Below, one piece after another: positions 22,224-30,797 of a DNA stretch of 64,000 bases. The notes under the pieces were generated by a model. That model had not been told where the DNA came from. It made no database searches and saw only the letters and a list, made by a program, of their open reading frames with translations. Each line of letters begins with the position of its first letter. Position 1 is the first letter of the stretch. Both the position numbers and the translations under genes were made by a program. The stretch lies in contig NZ_LKBT01000010.1 of NCBI RefSeq assembly GCF_002699985.1, positions 31,944 through 95,943 on the forward strand. The letters are read 5' to 3'. The DNA comes from Pseudomonas sp. ICMP 561 (GTDB lineage Bacteria > Pseudomonadota > Gammaproteobacteria > Pseudomonadales > Pseudomonadaceae).

Positions 22224-25200
22224 ATGTTACAACTGTCGGCCATTATTCTGACGTACGCTCTAGGTTCTACAGCGGCTGCCGCGAACACGGAAGACCTTTC
22301 TACCCTTTACTCCGGGGTAATCTCAGTTTCGCAATTCATGAGCGTTAGCTCGCTCCCTGGACCTACGGCCCTTTATGCGACGTCATCCATGCCGTCGGCC
22401 AGTGCAAACCCAACGAGCATCAACACCCCCTCTACAGCATCTGAATCCGGATCAGAGCTGATGCCACGCACCAGCGGCACATCCCTCAAGGAAAGCTTCC
22501 TGCTATACGGCCTGCCGGGGCTTTTACTGCTTTCAACTGTCTTGATCATCGTGATTCGTGTGAACCGTCAACTGAGCTCGGAAATCACCCGAAGGATGGA
22601 GCTGGAGCAACAACTCCGAAGTAGCGAGTATCACTACCGCGGGATGGTCGAGAGCCTGTCGGCAATTGCCTGGGAGGCCAACCCGGAAGATTATTGCTAC
22701 AACTACGTCTCACCTCAGGCTGAGAGCCTGCTGGGCTACCCGCTTCATCAATGGAAGGAACCGGGGTTCTGGCAGAGCATCGTGCACCCTCAGGACTTGC
22801 AGAAGACTGAAGCGCTGTGCAGAGAAGCCGCCAGCAGCGGCAACGATCACAGTGTCGACTACCGCGTCATCAGTGCTGACGGCCGAACACTCTGGATACG
22901 CGACATCGTCAGTTTGATAAAGCAGGGTCGTAAGTCCGTCATGCGCGGGCTGATGATCGACATCAGCGAAACCAAGCAAACCGAAGAAGCCCTGCGACTT
23001 TCCGAAGGTAAATTCGCCTCGGTATTCGCTCAGTGTCCGGACATTCTGGTGATTGCCAGCCTGGTGGACGGCGCCGTTCTGGAAGCCAATACCGCATTTG
23101 TCGACCAGATAGGCTTCCCCGTGGCTGACATCATTGGGCGGACACCCACCGAACTCGACATCTGGGGCATTCCAGGCATAGGCCCCGGGATACTGGAACG
23201 ACTACAGAAAGGCAGCATCCGCAACCTTGAGATGCCCTTTCGGCGCAAAGACGGCCGCATGTTTTCCGGGCTGGTTTCCGCCGAACCTTTTGACCTGGAC
23301 TCCACGCCAGCGGTAGTCGTTGTCGTGCGGGATATCACCCAGCTCAAACAGGCCCAGCAAGAACTTCAGATGTCTGAAGAGAAGTTCGCCAAATCATTCC
23401 ATTCCTCACCGGACGGCCTGCTGATTACTCGTCAGCGCGATGGGATGCTGGTCGAGGTCAACGAAGGGTTCAGCCGCATCACCGGTCACGAAAGCTCGAC
23501 TTCACTGGATCAGTCCGTCATCGATCTTGGAATCTGGGCGAATCTGGACGAGCGTAGCAAGCTGCTGGAGCAGTTGAACCGCGAAGGTTTCGTCCGTGAT
23601 TTTCGTAGCCACATCAGGCACAAGGATGGTCAGATTCGGCTGTGTGAAATCTCGTCACGGCCACTGCTAATCGGCGGCGAAGCGTGCATGCTGACCATCG
23701 CCCGGGACATCACCGAGCGTCATCAGATGCAGGAAAAGCTGCAACTGGCTGCCACTGTCTTCGAGAGCACTGCGGAGGGCGTGTTAATCACCGATACCCG
23801 ACAGCGAATAAACGCGGTCAATCGGGCCTTCAGCGAAATTACCGGCTATAGCGAGCAGGAAGCGCTTGGTCAAACACCGAGCCTGATGGCTTCAGGTCTG
23901 CATGACAGCGCGTTCTATGCAGCCATGTGGTACCAGTTGACCGCTGAAGGACATTGGCAGGGAGAAATAACAAACCGCCGAAAAAACGGGGAGGTCTACC
24001 CAAGCTGGCTGACGATCAGCGCGGTCCGAAACAGGGAACAGTTCATCACCCACTTCGTCGCAGTCTTCGCCGACATTTCAAGCCTCAAACATGCTCAAGC
24101 ACGCCTGGACTATCAAGCTCATCATGACCCGCTGACCGGTCTGCCCAATCGAACGCTTTTCGAAAACCGCCTGCAAGCGGCCTTGCTGCACAGCATGGAA
24201 TCCAACAGCCTTGGCGCGGTGCTGTTCCTTGACCTTGATCGCTTCAAGCACATCAACGACAGCCTCGGACACCCCGTGGGCGACCTGCTGCTCAAGGGCA
24301 TAGCACAACGCCTCAAAGAAACCCTGCGCGACATCGACACCGTGGCGCGCCTGGGCGGAGACGAGTTCATCATCCTGCTGCCGGGCCTGCTGCACCCGAG
24401 CGACGCCGAAACCATCGCCGCCAAGCTACTGGCCTGCTTCACCGCACCGTTTCAGGCCGGGGAACATGAGTTCTTCATGAGCGCCAGCATCGGCAGCTGC
24501 CTGTTCCCTACCGACGGTCACGACGTGGCAACCGTGGTGAAAAACGCCGATGCCGCCATGTACCGTTCAAAAGCCAAAGGTCGCAACCGCGTCGAAAGCT
24601 ATACACAGGACCTGACCTCACAGGCCAGCGCCCGCATCGCTCTCGAACATGAACTACGCCGAGCCATCGAGCGTAATGAGTTCAGCCTTTGCTATCAGCC
24701 GAAAATCAGCCTGCTCAACCAACAGCTGGTTGGCGCAGAAGCCCTGCTTCGCTGGACACATCCCACTTTTGGCGAAGTACCACCTGAGCATTTCATTCCG
24801 TTGGCTGAAGAGAACGGCATGATTCTGCAGATCGGCGATTGGGTGCTGGAACGCGCCTGCCTGCAACTGTTCGAGTGGAACAAGCTTTACGCCCCTTTCG
24901 GCGCGCTCTCAGTGAACCTCGCTGGCGCACAGTTACGCCAGCCCAATCTGCTGGCCCGGATCGAGCAACTGCTCTCTGACCACAACCTGGCCCCCGACTG
25001 CCTGCAACTGGAGATCACCGAAAACTTCATCATGAGCCAGGCCGAAGAAGCCCTCGCCGTCCTGCACAAACTCAAAAACCTCGGCGTACAACTGGCCATT
25101 GATGACTTCGGCACAGGCTACTCATCCCTGAGCTACCTGAAACGCCTGCCACTGGACATCCTGAAAATCGACCAGTCATTTGTGCGCAGCCTGCCCGACG

Positions 25201-25442
25201 ATCCACACGACGTCGCCATCGTCCGCGCCATCATCGCCCTGGGCCGCAGCATGCAATTGACCGTCATCGCCGAAGGCGTAGAGAACAACGAACAACAGCA
25301 ATTCCTCGCCAACGAAGGCTGTGAACAGATCCAGGGCTACATCGTCAGCCTCCCTCTCCCACCCGATGAATTCAGCTCGAAATTTCTTCGTACGACTCTT
25401 TCGGACTTTTCGGATAGCACAGCATCGAAACCGCCGTTATAA
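22224..25442 (+). CDS. membrane PAS-GGDEF-EAL cyclic-di-GMP protein, RmcA-like
   Basis: A 1072-residue sensor. It has a signal-like N-terminus, a short Ser/Thr-rich periplasmic stretch (about 25-90), one transmembrane helix (about 93-112), four PAS domains (about 120-620), a GGDEF domain with intact LGGDEF near residue 710, and an EAL domain with intact EALLRW near 839 plus DDFGTGYSSLSYLKRLP. Both cyclase and phosphodiesterase motifs look complete. Its position after rpoD matches PA0575 (RmcA), a redox-linked regulator of c-di-GMP, but no large periplasmic ligand domain is present here. ATG 22224 is chosen because GAGG precedes it by 6 bases; the frame is open to 22137. Confidence 0.88.
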   Translation: MLQLSAIILTYALGSTAAAANTEDLSTLYSGVISVSQFMSVSSLPGPTALYATSSMPSASANPTSINTPSTASESGSELMPRTSGTSLKESFLLYGLPGLLLLSTVLIIVIRVNRQLSSEITRRMELEQQLRSSEYHYRGMVESLSAIAWEANPEDYCYNYVSPQAESLLGYPLHQWKEPGFWQSIVHPQDLQKTEALCREAASSGNDHSVDYRVISADGRTLWIRDIVSLIKQGRKSVMRGLMIDISETKQTEEALRLSEGKFASVFAQCPDILVIASLVDGAVLEANTAFVDQIGFPVADIIGRTPTELDIWGIPGIGPGILERLQKGSIRNLEMPFRRKDGRMFSGLVSAEPFDLDSTPAVVVVVRDITQLKQAQQELQMSEEKFAKSFHSSPDGLLITRQRDGMLVEVNEGFSRITGHESSTSLDQSVIDLGIWANLDERSKLLEQLNREGFVRDFRSHIRHKDGQIRLCEISSRPLLIGGEACMLTIARDITERHQMQEKLQLAATVFESTAEGVLITDTRQRINAVNRAFSEITGYSEQEALGQTPSLMASGLHDSAFYAAMWYQLTAEGHWQGEITNRRKNGEVYPSWLTISAVRNREQFITHFVAVFADISSLKHAQARLDYQAHHDPLTGLPNRTLFENRLQAALLHSMESNSLGAVLFLDLDRFKHINDSLGHPVGDLLLKGIAQRLKETLRDIDTVARLGGDEFIILLPGLLHPSDAETIAAKLLACFTAPFQAGEHEFFMSASIGSCLFPTDGHDVATVVKNADAAMYRSKAKGRNRVESYTQDLTSQASARIALEHELRRAIERNEFSLCYQPKISLLNQQLVGAEALLRWTHPTFGEVPPEHFIPLAEENGMILQIGDWVLERACLQLFEWNKLYAPFGALSVNLAGAQLRQPNLLARIEQLLSDHNLAPDCLQLEITENFIMSQAEEALAVLHKLKNLGVQLAIDDFGTGYSSLSYLKRLPLDILKIDQSFVRSLPDDPHDVAIVRAIIALGRSMQLTVIAEGVENNEQQQFLANEGCEQIQGYIVSLPLPPDEFSSKFLRTTLSDFSDSTASKPPL

Positions 25443-25457
25443 TCCGCGGCCTACTGA

Positions 25458-25508
<51 letters not shown>

Positions 25509-25514
<6 letters not shown>

Positions 25515-25523
25515 TTATGTGGT
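25509..25523. repeat. left attachment junction (attL core and left inverted repeat)
   Basis: CGGTTC (25509-25514) is the tRNA T-arm core and TTATGTGGT (25515-25523) the left arm of the element. The right junction carries ACCACATAA then GGGTTC (34484-34489). Joining the element ends would give a site with a 6-base core flanked by perfect 9-bp inverted arms, the layout expected for a tyrosine-recombinase crossover site. Confidence 0.75.
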
Positions 25524-25549
25524 ATGAATGTCGGTGTGGCATTTGGAAC
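25519..25549 (+). promoter_or_regulatory. left-end repeat pair, likely recombinase-binding sites
   Basis: GTGGTATGAATG (25519-25530) and CGGTGTGGCATTTGGAAC (25532-25549) are both repeated, in swapped order, at 26108-26137 just at the gmtY start (CGGTGTGGTACTTGGAAC with 16 of 18 bases matching; GTGGTACGAATG with 11 of 12). Sites shared by an element end and the integrase promoter are typical arm-type recombinase sites; the function is inferred. Confidence 0.6.
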
Positions 25550-25579
25550 CGTTTTTTGATAGATTTATGTGACGTTTTA

Positions 25580-25898
25580 GGGCCTCTAGCTCATGTTGGT
25601 TAGAGCAGCGGACTTAGCAGCTCAGTACCTAACCCTAACGGCATGGTGCTGAACGAATGGGTTGCCTTGGGGTAAGTTAACTCTGCCTCTTGGTAGAATC
25701 GCTCAAATTCGGGGAAGCCTCTGTTTCGACGTGGTAATCCCGAGCCAAGCCTTGATATTTGAGGAAGGTGTAGAGACTGTACGGGCGAGCCGTAAAGGTA
25801 AGAGACAGTCCAGACCACAAACCCGAAAGGGGCAGCGAAAGCTGTAGCTGGTACGCATAATCCGTTGGTGCCCGGTTCGACTCCGGGGGGGCCCACCA
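25580..25898 (+). tRNA. element-borne tRNA-Ile2(CAT) interrupted by a group I intron
   Basis: Exon 1 is 25580-25614 (acceptor GGGCCTC, D-arm, GCGGA, CT) and exon 2 is 25856-25898 (CATAA, TCCGT, TGGTG, T-arm CCCGG-TTCGACT-CCGGG, acceptor GGGGCCC, encoded ACCA). Joined, they give a complete cloverleaf of 78 nt with anticodon loop CTCATAA. C4-G69, C5-G68 and the G27-U43 pair of the Ile2 type are kept. The D-loop has one more base than the host copy and the T-stem differs from it. The gene replaces the host tRNA-Ile2 split by the same element. Confidence 0.87.
25615..25855 (+). ncRNA. group I self-splicing intron (IC3-like) in the tRNA anticodon loop
   Basis: The 241-nt insert lies between U33 and C34 of the tRNA, follows a U and ends in G, the group I boundary rule. 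The conserved core elements are clear and ordered: P AATTCGGGGAAGCCT (25706-25720), Q AATCCCGAGCCAAGC (25736-25750), R GGTGTAGAGACTGTACGGG (25767-25785) and S AAGAGACAGTCC (25800-25811). P7 forms from GACTGT (25775-25780) and ACAGTC (25805-25810); P4 from TTCGGG and CCCGAG. The core closely resembles that of the Azoarcus tRNA-Ile intron. It has no open reading frame. The P1 guide pairing is not clean by eye, although GTACC near the 5' end can pair with GGTAC at the 3' end. Confidence 0.88.
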
Positions 25899-25905
25899 TT
25901 TCCTA

Positions 25906-25931
25906 AGCCAGACCATTCGGTCTGGCTTTTT
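25906..25931 (+). terminator. terminator of the intron-containing tRNA
   Basis: AGCCAGACC (25906-25914) and GGTCTGGCT (25919-25927) form a perfect 9-bp stem with loop ATTC, followed by TTTTT. It ends the tRNA transcript 8 bases after the CCA end, so the tRNA is a separate unit from the recombinase operon. Confidence 0.9.
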
Positions 25932-26107
25932 CACTTCGGCATGAATGGAAATTCATATGCCAGTAGCATCGATCGTGCTCCGTTGGCTTAACCCACAGCG
26001 GCAGATTGATTGATTTTTCACTATTGATGGCAGAGCCGCGCTGCCTGAAAAACCTCCTCCCAAACTTTTTTGTTGACACCGCGACCTCCACACACAATGC
26101 TGAAAAA

Positions 26108-26137
26108 CGGTGTGGTACTTGGAACGTGGTACGAATG
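26108..26137 (+). promoter_or_regulatory. repeat pair overlapping the gmtY ribosome-binding site and start
   Basis: CGGTGTGGTACTTGGAAC followed by GTGGTACGAATG copies the element's left-end sequences at 25519-25549. The second repeat ends in the ATG of gmtY and the first contains the GGAAC that would serve as ribosome-binding site. A recombinase that binds the element end could therefore also sit on its own start region. Confidence 0.6.
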
Positions 26138-27550
26138 AAAAATTTTATTCTGGCTGAAGCCCCTCTGACGAGCGAGGCGACTTACCTCCTACTCCACCTC
26201 AATCCGGACGTGCCCGACGACACACGTGAGTTTAAGCCTTTCTCTCACTACTCGACCTGGCTAGCGAATCAAGGCTACGCCCCGAATACGACTAAGGCCT
26301 ACTCCGAACATGTAGCGCGGTTCATTGACTATGTGTACGAGGCGTCACAGACCCAATTCCCGGTAGACGTCGAGGTCAATATTGAGACAATCATCTTCAG
26401 CTACCAAGCGTTCCTGCTTTTTGGGAGAGGTGCCGCCAATCCAATAGCAAGCAGACTGGCCGAAAGCCTTGCTAAGGAGCGACTCACAGGTCACAACTCG
26501 CTCTCCCAGACCATCGAATCTTCAATACGCTGGTTTCTGCAAGTCGCAGAGTCTAAAAATAGGATCGCACCCGACCAATTGTTCAGCGCGTTTTACACGA
26601 GCCACGCCGACTACAGGAGCCAGTACGAGATCTCTGCACAGAGGGCCAATTCTTGGCTAGCGGGCGTCATCCGCGATTCACTCAACGCCGTTTTGCCCAA
26701 GCGCAAACGGGACACTCTGTTTCCCCAGGCAAAGCGAAGAGACAGGAAAAATGACAAGCAGCCGTTCAAAACTGTCGCTTTTCCTATCGAACGGTCTGTC
26801 GACTTGGTTAGACAGGCTAAGCCGAAAAAGGCAAAGACCTTCTACCGAGACATGGCACTTTACGCCTTGCTTGCGGCAACGGGAGCCCGGTCAAGCGAGG
26901 CGCTGCAAATCCGGATGTGCGACATCGATTGTGACGAATTCGCAGTGTTCCTTCGAAGCCCATTTGGTCGCAAGACACCGGGTGTCACAGAGGCGGAATA
27001 CAAGCATCTTGCATGGAAAGGGCGCGAGACCGAACTGACCTACATGATTGAACCGTTCGCTCGGATCTTCTGGGAAAACCTAGAGAAATACCTGGGACTT
27101 GAATACAACTCAAGCGTCGATCATGACTTCGTTTTTCAAAACTCGAACGGAAGGCCATATTTCGCTAGCGACAGAAGCAGTCGTGACAAGACCTTCAAGG
27201 GCTACGCAACCAAAGCGGGCATAAGCGACATCACCGGGATCAGCCCACATTCGCTAAGGCACATGTACGGCACCTACACGCTGAACTACATGCCGGTACC
27301 AGGACAAGCTACGCCCGGCTTTCCGATCACCTACGTAAAGATCCTCATGGGTCACTCCAGCGTCACGTCTACGATGAAATACGCTAAGCACGATACAGAC
27401 ATCATCGAGGCTTATCTGGAGCACGCAAACCAATACGTAACGCAACGCGGGGAAGACTCTCTCAAAACAATACGAGAAGAATTTCATTCCCGACAGCTTG
27501 AGATATTGAGGGCAGAGGCCGCCAGAATCGAAGGATCCAAACATGATTAA
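26135..27550 (+). CDS. gmtY: tyrosine recombinase, GmtY-like
   Basis: The 471-residue product is a site-specific tyrosine recombinase. It has an N-terminal SAM-like core-binding domain (FSHYSTWLANQGYAPNTTKAY) and a C-terminal catalytic domain with box I arginine in TGARSSEALQIR, HSLRHMYG for the H-x-x-R pair, LMGHSS and the nucleophile tyrosine in STMKYAKHD. All catalytic residues are present. The ATG at 26135 is preferred over 26006 because GGAAC precedes it and the upstream residues look non-coding. It overlaps gmtZ by 8 bp. As first gene of a Y-Z-X trio of fitting sizes it matches the gamma-mobile-trio recombinase; a general element integrase is the fallback. Confidence 0.82.
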   Translation: MKNFILAEAPLTSEATYLLLHLNPDVPDDTREFKPFSHYSTWLANQGYAPNTTKAYSEHVARFIDYVYEASQTQFPVDVEVNIETIIFSYQAFLLFGRGAANPIASRLAESLAKERLTGHNSLSQTIESSIRWFLQVAESKNRIAPDQLFSAFYTSHADYRSQYEISAQRANSWLAGVIRDSLNAVLPKRKRDTLFPQAKRRDRKNDKQPFKTVAFPIERSVDLVRQAKPKKAKTFYRDMALYALLAATGARSSEALQIRMCDIDCDEFAVFLRSPFGRKTPGVTEAEYKHLAWKGRETELTYMIEPFARIFWENLEKYLGLEYNSSVDHDFVFQNSNGRPYFASDRSSRDKTFKGYATKAGISDITGISPHSLRHMYGTYTLNYMPVPGQATPGFPITYVKILMGHSSVTSTMKYAKHDTDIIEAYLEHANQYVTQRGEDSLKTIREEFHSRQLEILRAEAARIEGSKHD

Positions 27551-30500
27551 CCTCACCAAGGACATCATTATTGTCAAATCCGGGGAGGACTTGGAGAGGT
27601 CGATCAAAGACGCGATCACACAGGCAAAGGAATGCGTCTGCAGAGAAGTGTTCGACACAAATCATATACCCATTAGCAAAATCACGAGCGGCTCTCGGAA
27701 TGAGTATTACAACGCCTCCGTGGTGAGGATTTTTGATGGTCACCTGAATGCCTCGAATGCCCCTGCATACGATGAGGAATGGGTACGCAGGCTTCACATT
27801 TGCTCAAAGAAAACACCTGCTCTCGCAATTGCCAAGTCTGTAGTGCCGAAAACATCTCATGACTGGCTGAACAAATCCGCTCTAGAGCGTCTCAGCAGGG
27901 ATAGTCTCTTGATATTGCATTTCCTATGGCAATCCAAAGTGGTGTTGCTGCCAGCGGATGTGAAAAAGCCAGTGATAGGAAGTACAGCAGCAAATTCAAA
28001 AGCCACTTCGAATACCTTTGAATTCGCAGCAGCCACATATACTGAAGTGTTGGCTTTAGTTAGCCGTCCGTTCGTACCTCACGCCTTCCAAGAAGGCGTC
28101 CCAGACATTACGACCGTAATGAAATTGACTGCGATCAAAAACTTCGAATGGTATGCGTGGCGGATGATCCGGTGCACAGACTGGCATCGAATTGAAGATA
28201 TTGATCCCAATGATATTGATGCCCTTGTAATGCATCTCACCTTGGCACGCAGGGGCGAAGTAGACTGGTTTGTATATCCAATGGCCCCCGCAGCTTTTTG
28301 GACATATGTCCAGAAGCTTTACCCCGACCGTTATCAACGACGAACAACGGGACACTCGACGCAACCCGACGCGGCAGCGTATGGAAAAAACGATGCTCTT
28401 GGTGACACAGGGCAGTTCGACGAACAGACGGTGATAATCAATATCTGGAATAAATACCAAACCAAATTCGTTGAGCTTCAAAAATCCCGTGGGATGAAAA
28501 CCTACGACTCTTACACCAAAAGCTTCGCGGTTCTGAATAATTTTCTGTTTTACGATCTACCTGCATCGACAGGCAAGCTCCCCCCACTCCCGAATGAGCT
28601 AACTCGCAACCATATCGAAGGGGATGGATACGTTGGATTGTTGGGGTATCTCCGCAAGGGAAGGACGAATTCTACCATCCAGCACTTGTTATATAAAATT
28701 GACGCCCTGTTCAACTACTTGTCAGCGCATTCGAAGAGTGACCACAGGCTGGCAGGGTTTGCCAATCCCATATGCGACATTGATTTTCCAGTGGTGAAAC
28801 GTAATTCTGGATCTAATAAACCAGCGTTTGGCTCAGAGCATTTTCCGCATCTGCTGCAGTATAGCTATGCGATTGAGTCGTTTGCCAGCTACCTTGCAAC
28901 CAAGGTGCATGAAGAACAAATAAAGCTATACTCACCAGAATATCAATCAGACGTTGAAACCAAGGATTGGAACGAGGCACACAAGGTAGTTCAAACGGAA
29001 AAATTTGGCTACGTGCCAATTGTATTTTATCGCAACCCCCAATTTGACATATCACAACCTAAATCAAAATCGAATCAACTCATGAGGTATGAGGCCCTGC
29101 ACCTGGTCTCAAGATCCATTGTCCCCATTGTTGATCGCGCTGTTGAAAACAATGGCGAATGGGTGTTCTACCCACAGTTGAATTACATTAGACACAATAT
29201 CGTTGCGTTGGAAACAGGCATTCGCAGCATTCACATACGATGGCTGGACAAACGTAGTTACGGCAAAAATATCGACCGTTCAAGATCACTGCCTCCCCTC
29301 TGCAAGCTGCACGTTAACACAGACAAGGTGAACGGCCCTTGGGATGCCACGGTATGTAAATCAGTGATTGAAGTGCTGGATCGTCAGAATTCCATGCTCA
29401 CATGGTTTGACGATGCGTCTCTTGATACAGAAGTATGGTATGACCACCACGAGGACAGTCCGTTTGGGAAAATTATTTCAATCTTCTCAAAAGGTGAAAC
29501 TCCAGGAGTCTTGCACAGCGGAGCCTATGCTAAATATTTTAAGAGGCTAATTTATTCCTTTGATCTATTCTGCCGATTCCAACTTGGTATCAATTCTACT
29601 AACTCGATGCCGGAAGAATTATCAGGCATTGAATCCATTGAAGATCCAAACGATTTTTTGGCAGCTGTGAAACTAGAGAGTCATGCCTCCAAACTCATTG
29701 AACACACGCCCCACTCGTGCCGTGTGTCGGTTGTATCGGAATTCATAAGAATTCTGCCCCCTCACATTATTGGCGCACACATTACAGGTCATGCGACTGA
29801 AGCACACGTCATGTATTACGCCAAAGTCGATCCAGCTTACCTGAGAACAGTGGCTGAATATCAAAAAATGAGAATTGAGCATGGGTGGGAATTTGATCGC
29901 CCGGCAATGTCCACCATCAAGGCTGAAGATGTCGCCTCCAAGCTTCAGCAGGCATTTCGTAGAGACAAGGAAAAAGCCCTCGTCGATTTTGGCGCAATAT
30001 CGTTCGATCGCGAGACCAAAGATGATGTGGTATCGGGGGTGAAGACTGCGAGACAACGCTCCCTCGATTCGCTGGCCTTTATGCCCACCCACATCTGCCC
30101 AGTAGGCAACCAATGCACGGCAGATGTTGTTAGAGACCTTGGCGCTGTGCCGGGATCGGTGATGCCCTGTGGTGGCTGCTACCTCTCAATCAAGACCGTT
30201 GACCACCTCCCCAGGATTCACGGCCACATCCGCGTGCTCACTGATGAATGCAGCGAGCTGGAAAGCCACATCGCCGAGGCTAAAAAGAATGGGGCATCGC
30301 CAGAAAGCCTGGTACACAGAGCCAACCATCGCAAATTTCTGGCTTCAGAAATTATCTCGTGGAGCATCACCGCTCATTGCCTTGAGCAGATGCTGAACGA
30401 CATCAAAGCACGGTCGAGCTTCTTGATAGAGAAGCCTGAAATCGTATCGGAGCATTTGGAACGTCTGGAGCTGAAAGACCACACGCTGACCAACCTGATA

Positions 30501-30797
30501 GCCAGGACTTCCGAAGCCAAATCACATGCAGAGTATTTCACGCCTCAGTTGAAGCATCAGATCATGGTTGCGCGGAACAAGCTTCTAGCGTTCACGGGAG
30601 ATTTCAATCGAATGCTGCAGGAAGCTCCTACTGGATTCACGCTGATCGACGAATTCAGAGGCCTGATTCGATCGACGTGTGAGGTGCTCGGCCTTTCCCT
30701 GCATGACCTGAGCGAAGCCATGGGCAAGCCCATAGCTTTAGACCGTCCCGATTCCATTCTGAAGCTGATTTCCAGTCCAGGGAGCGTCCCAGCATGA
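27543..30797 (+). CDS. gmtZ: large recombinase-like protein, GmtZ-like
   Basis: A 1084-residue protein with about 500 unassigned N-terminal residues. A tyrosine-recombinase-like domain follows: TGIRSIHIRWLD resembles box I, HSCRVSVVSEF gives H-x-x-R, and ITGHATEAHVMYYAK matches the GH...Y end. Past this come paired cysteines (CPVGNQC and CGGC) typical of a zinc-binding knuckle, then a helical tail (about residues 860-1050). Size and position fit the gamma-mobile-trio protein GmtZ (VPA1269-like). It probably works with GmtY at the element ends. It overlaps gmtY by 8 bp and gmtX by 4 bp. Confidence 0.72.
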   Translation: MINLTKDIIIVKSGEDLERSIKDAITQAKECVCREVFDTNHIPISKITSGSRNEYYNASVVRIFDGHLNASNAPAYDEEWVRRLHICSKKTPALAIAKSVVPKTSHDWLNKSALERLSRDSLLILHFLWQSKVVLLPADVKKPVIGSTAANSKATSNTFEFAAATYTEVLALVSRPFVPHAFQEGVPDITTVMKLTAIKNFEWYAWRMIRCTDWHRIEDIDPNDIDALVMHLTLARRGEVDWFVYPMAPAAFWTYVQKLYPDRYQRRTTGHSTQPDAAAYGKNDALGDTGQFDEQTVIINIWNKYQTKFVELQKSRGMKTYDSYTKSFAVLNNFLFYDLPASTGKLPPLPNELTRNHIEGDGYVGLLGYLRKGRTNSTIQHLLYKIDALFNYLSAHSKSDHRLAGFANPICDIDFPVVKRNSGSNKPAFGSEHFPHLLQYSYAIESFASYLATKVHEEQIKLYSPEYQSDVETKDWNEAHKVVQTEKFGYVPIVFYRNPQFDISQPKSKSNQLMRYEALHLVSRSIVPIVDRAVENNGEWVFYPQLNYIRHNIVALETGIRSIHIRWLDKRSYGKNIDRSRSLPPLCKLHVNTDKVNGPWDATVCKSVIEVLDRQNSMLTWFDDASLDTEVWYDHHEDSPFGKIISIFSKGETPGVLHSGAYAKYFKRLIYSFDLFCRFQLGINSTNSMPEELSGIESIEDPNDFLAAVKLESHASKLIEHTPHSCRVSVVSEFIRILPPHIIGAHITGHATEAHVMYYAKVDPAYLRTVAEYQKMRIEHGWEFDRPAMSTIKAEDVASKLQQAFRRDKEKALVDFGAISFDRETKDDVVSGVKTARQRSLDSLAFMPTHICPVGNQCTADVVRDLGAVPGSVMPCGGCYLSIKTVDHLPRIHGHIRVLTDECSELESHIAEAKKNGASPESLVHRANHRKFLASEIISWSITAHCLEQMLNDIKARSSFLIEKPEIVSEHLERLELKDHTLTNLIARTSEAKSHAEYFTPQLKHQIMVARNKLLAFTGDFNRMLQEAPTGFTLIDEFRGLIRSTCEVLGLSLHDLSEAMGKPIALDRPDSILKLISSPGSVPA

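Noticed and set aside
25702..25763. P3 of the intron formed from CTCAAAT and ATTTGAG
   Set aside because: The second strand lies before the R element, whereas P3' should follow P7; it is an alternative pairing and not the canonical P3.
25600..25934. Two minus-strand frames antisense to the intron-containing tRNA (99 and 85 residues, with PPGVEPGTNGL-like sequence)
   Set aside because: They are read from the complement of the tRNA and intron. Such PPGVEPGTNG/PPESNRAPTDYA peptides are a well-known artefact of annotating across tRNA genes, and no ribosome-binding site precedes them.
26006..26134. 43-residue upstream extension of the recombinase
   Set aside because: It runs through A+T-rich spacer and a repeat likely to bind the recombinase; ATG 26135 has a better ribosome-binding site and family-like start.
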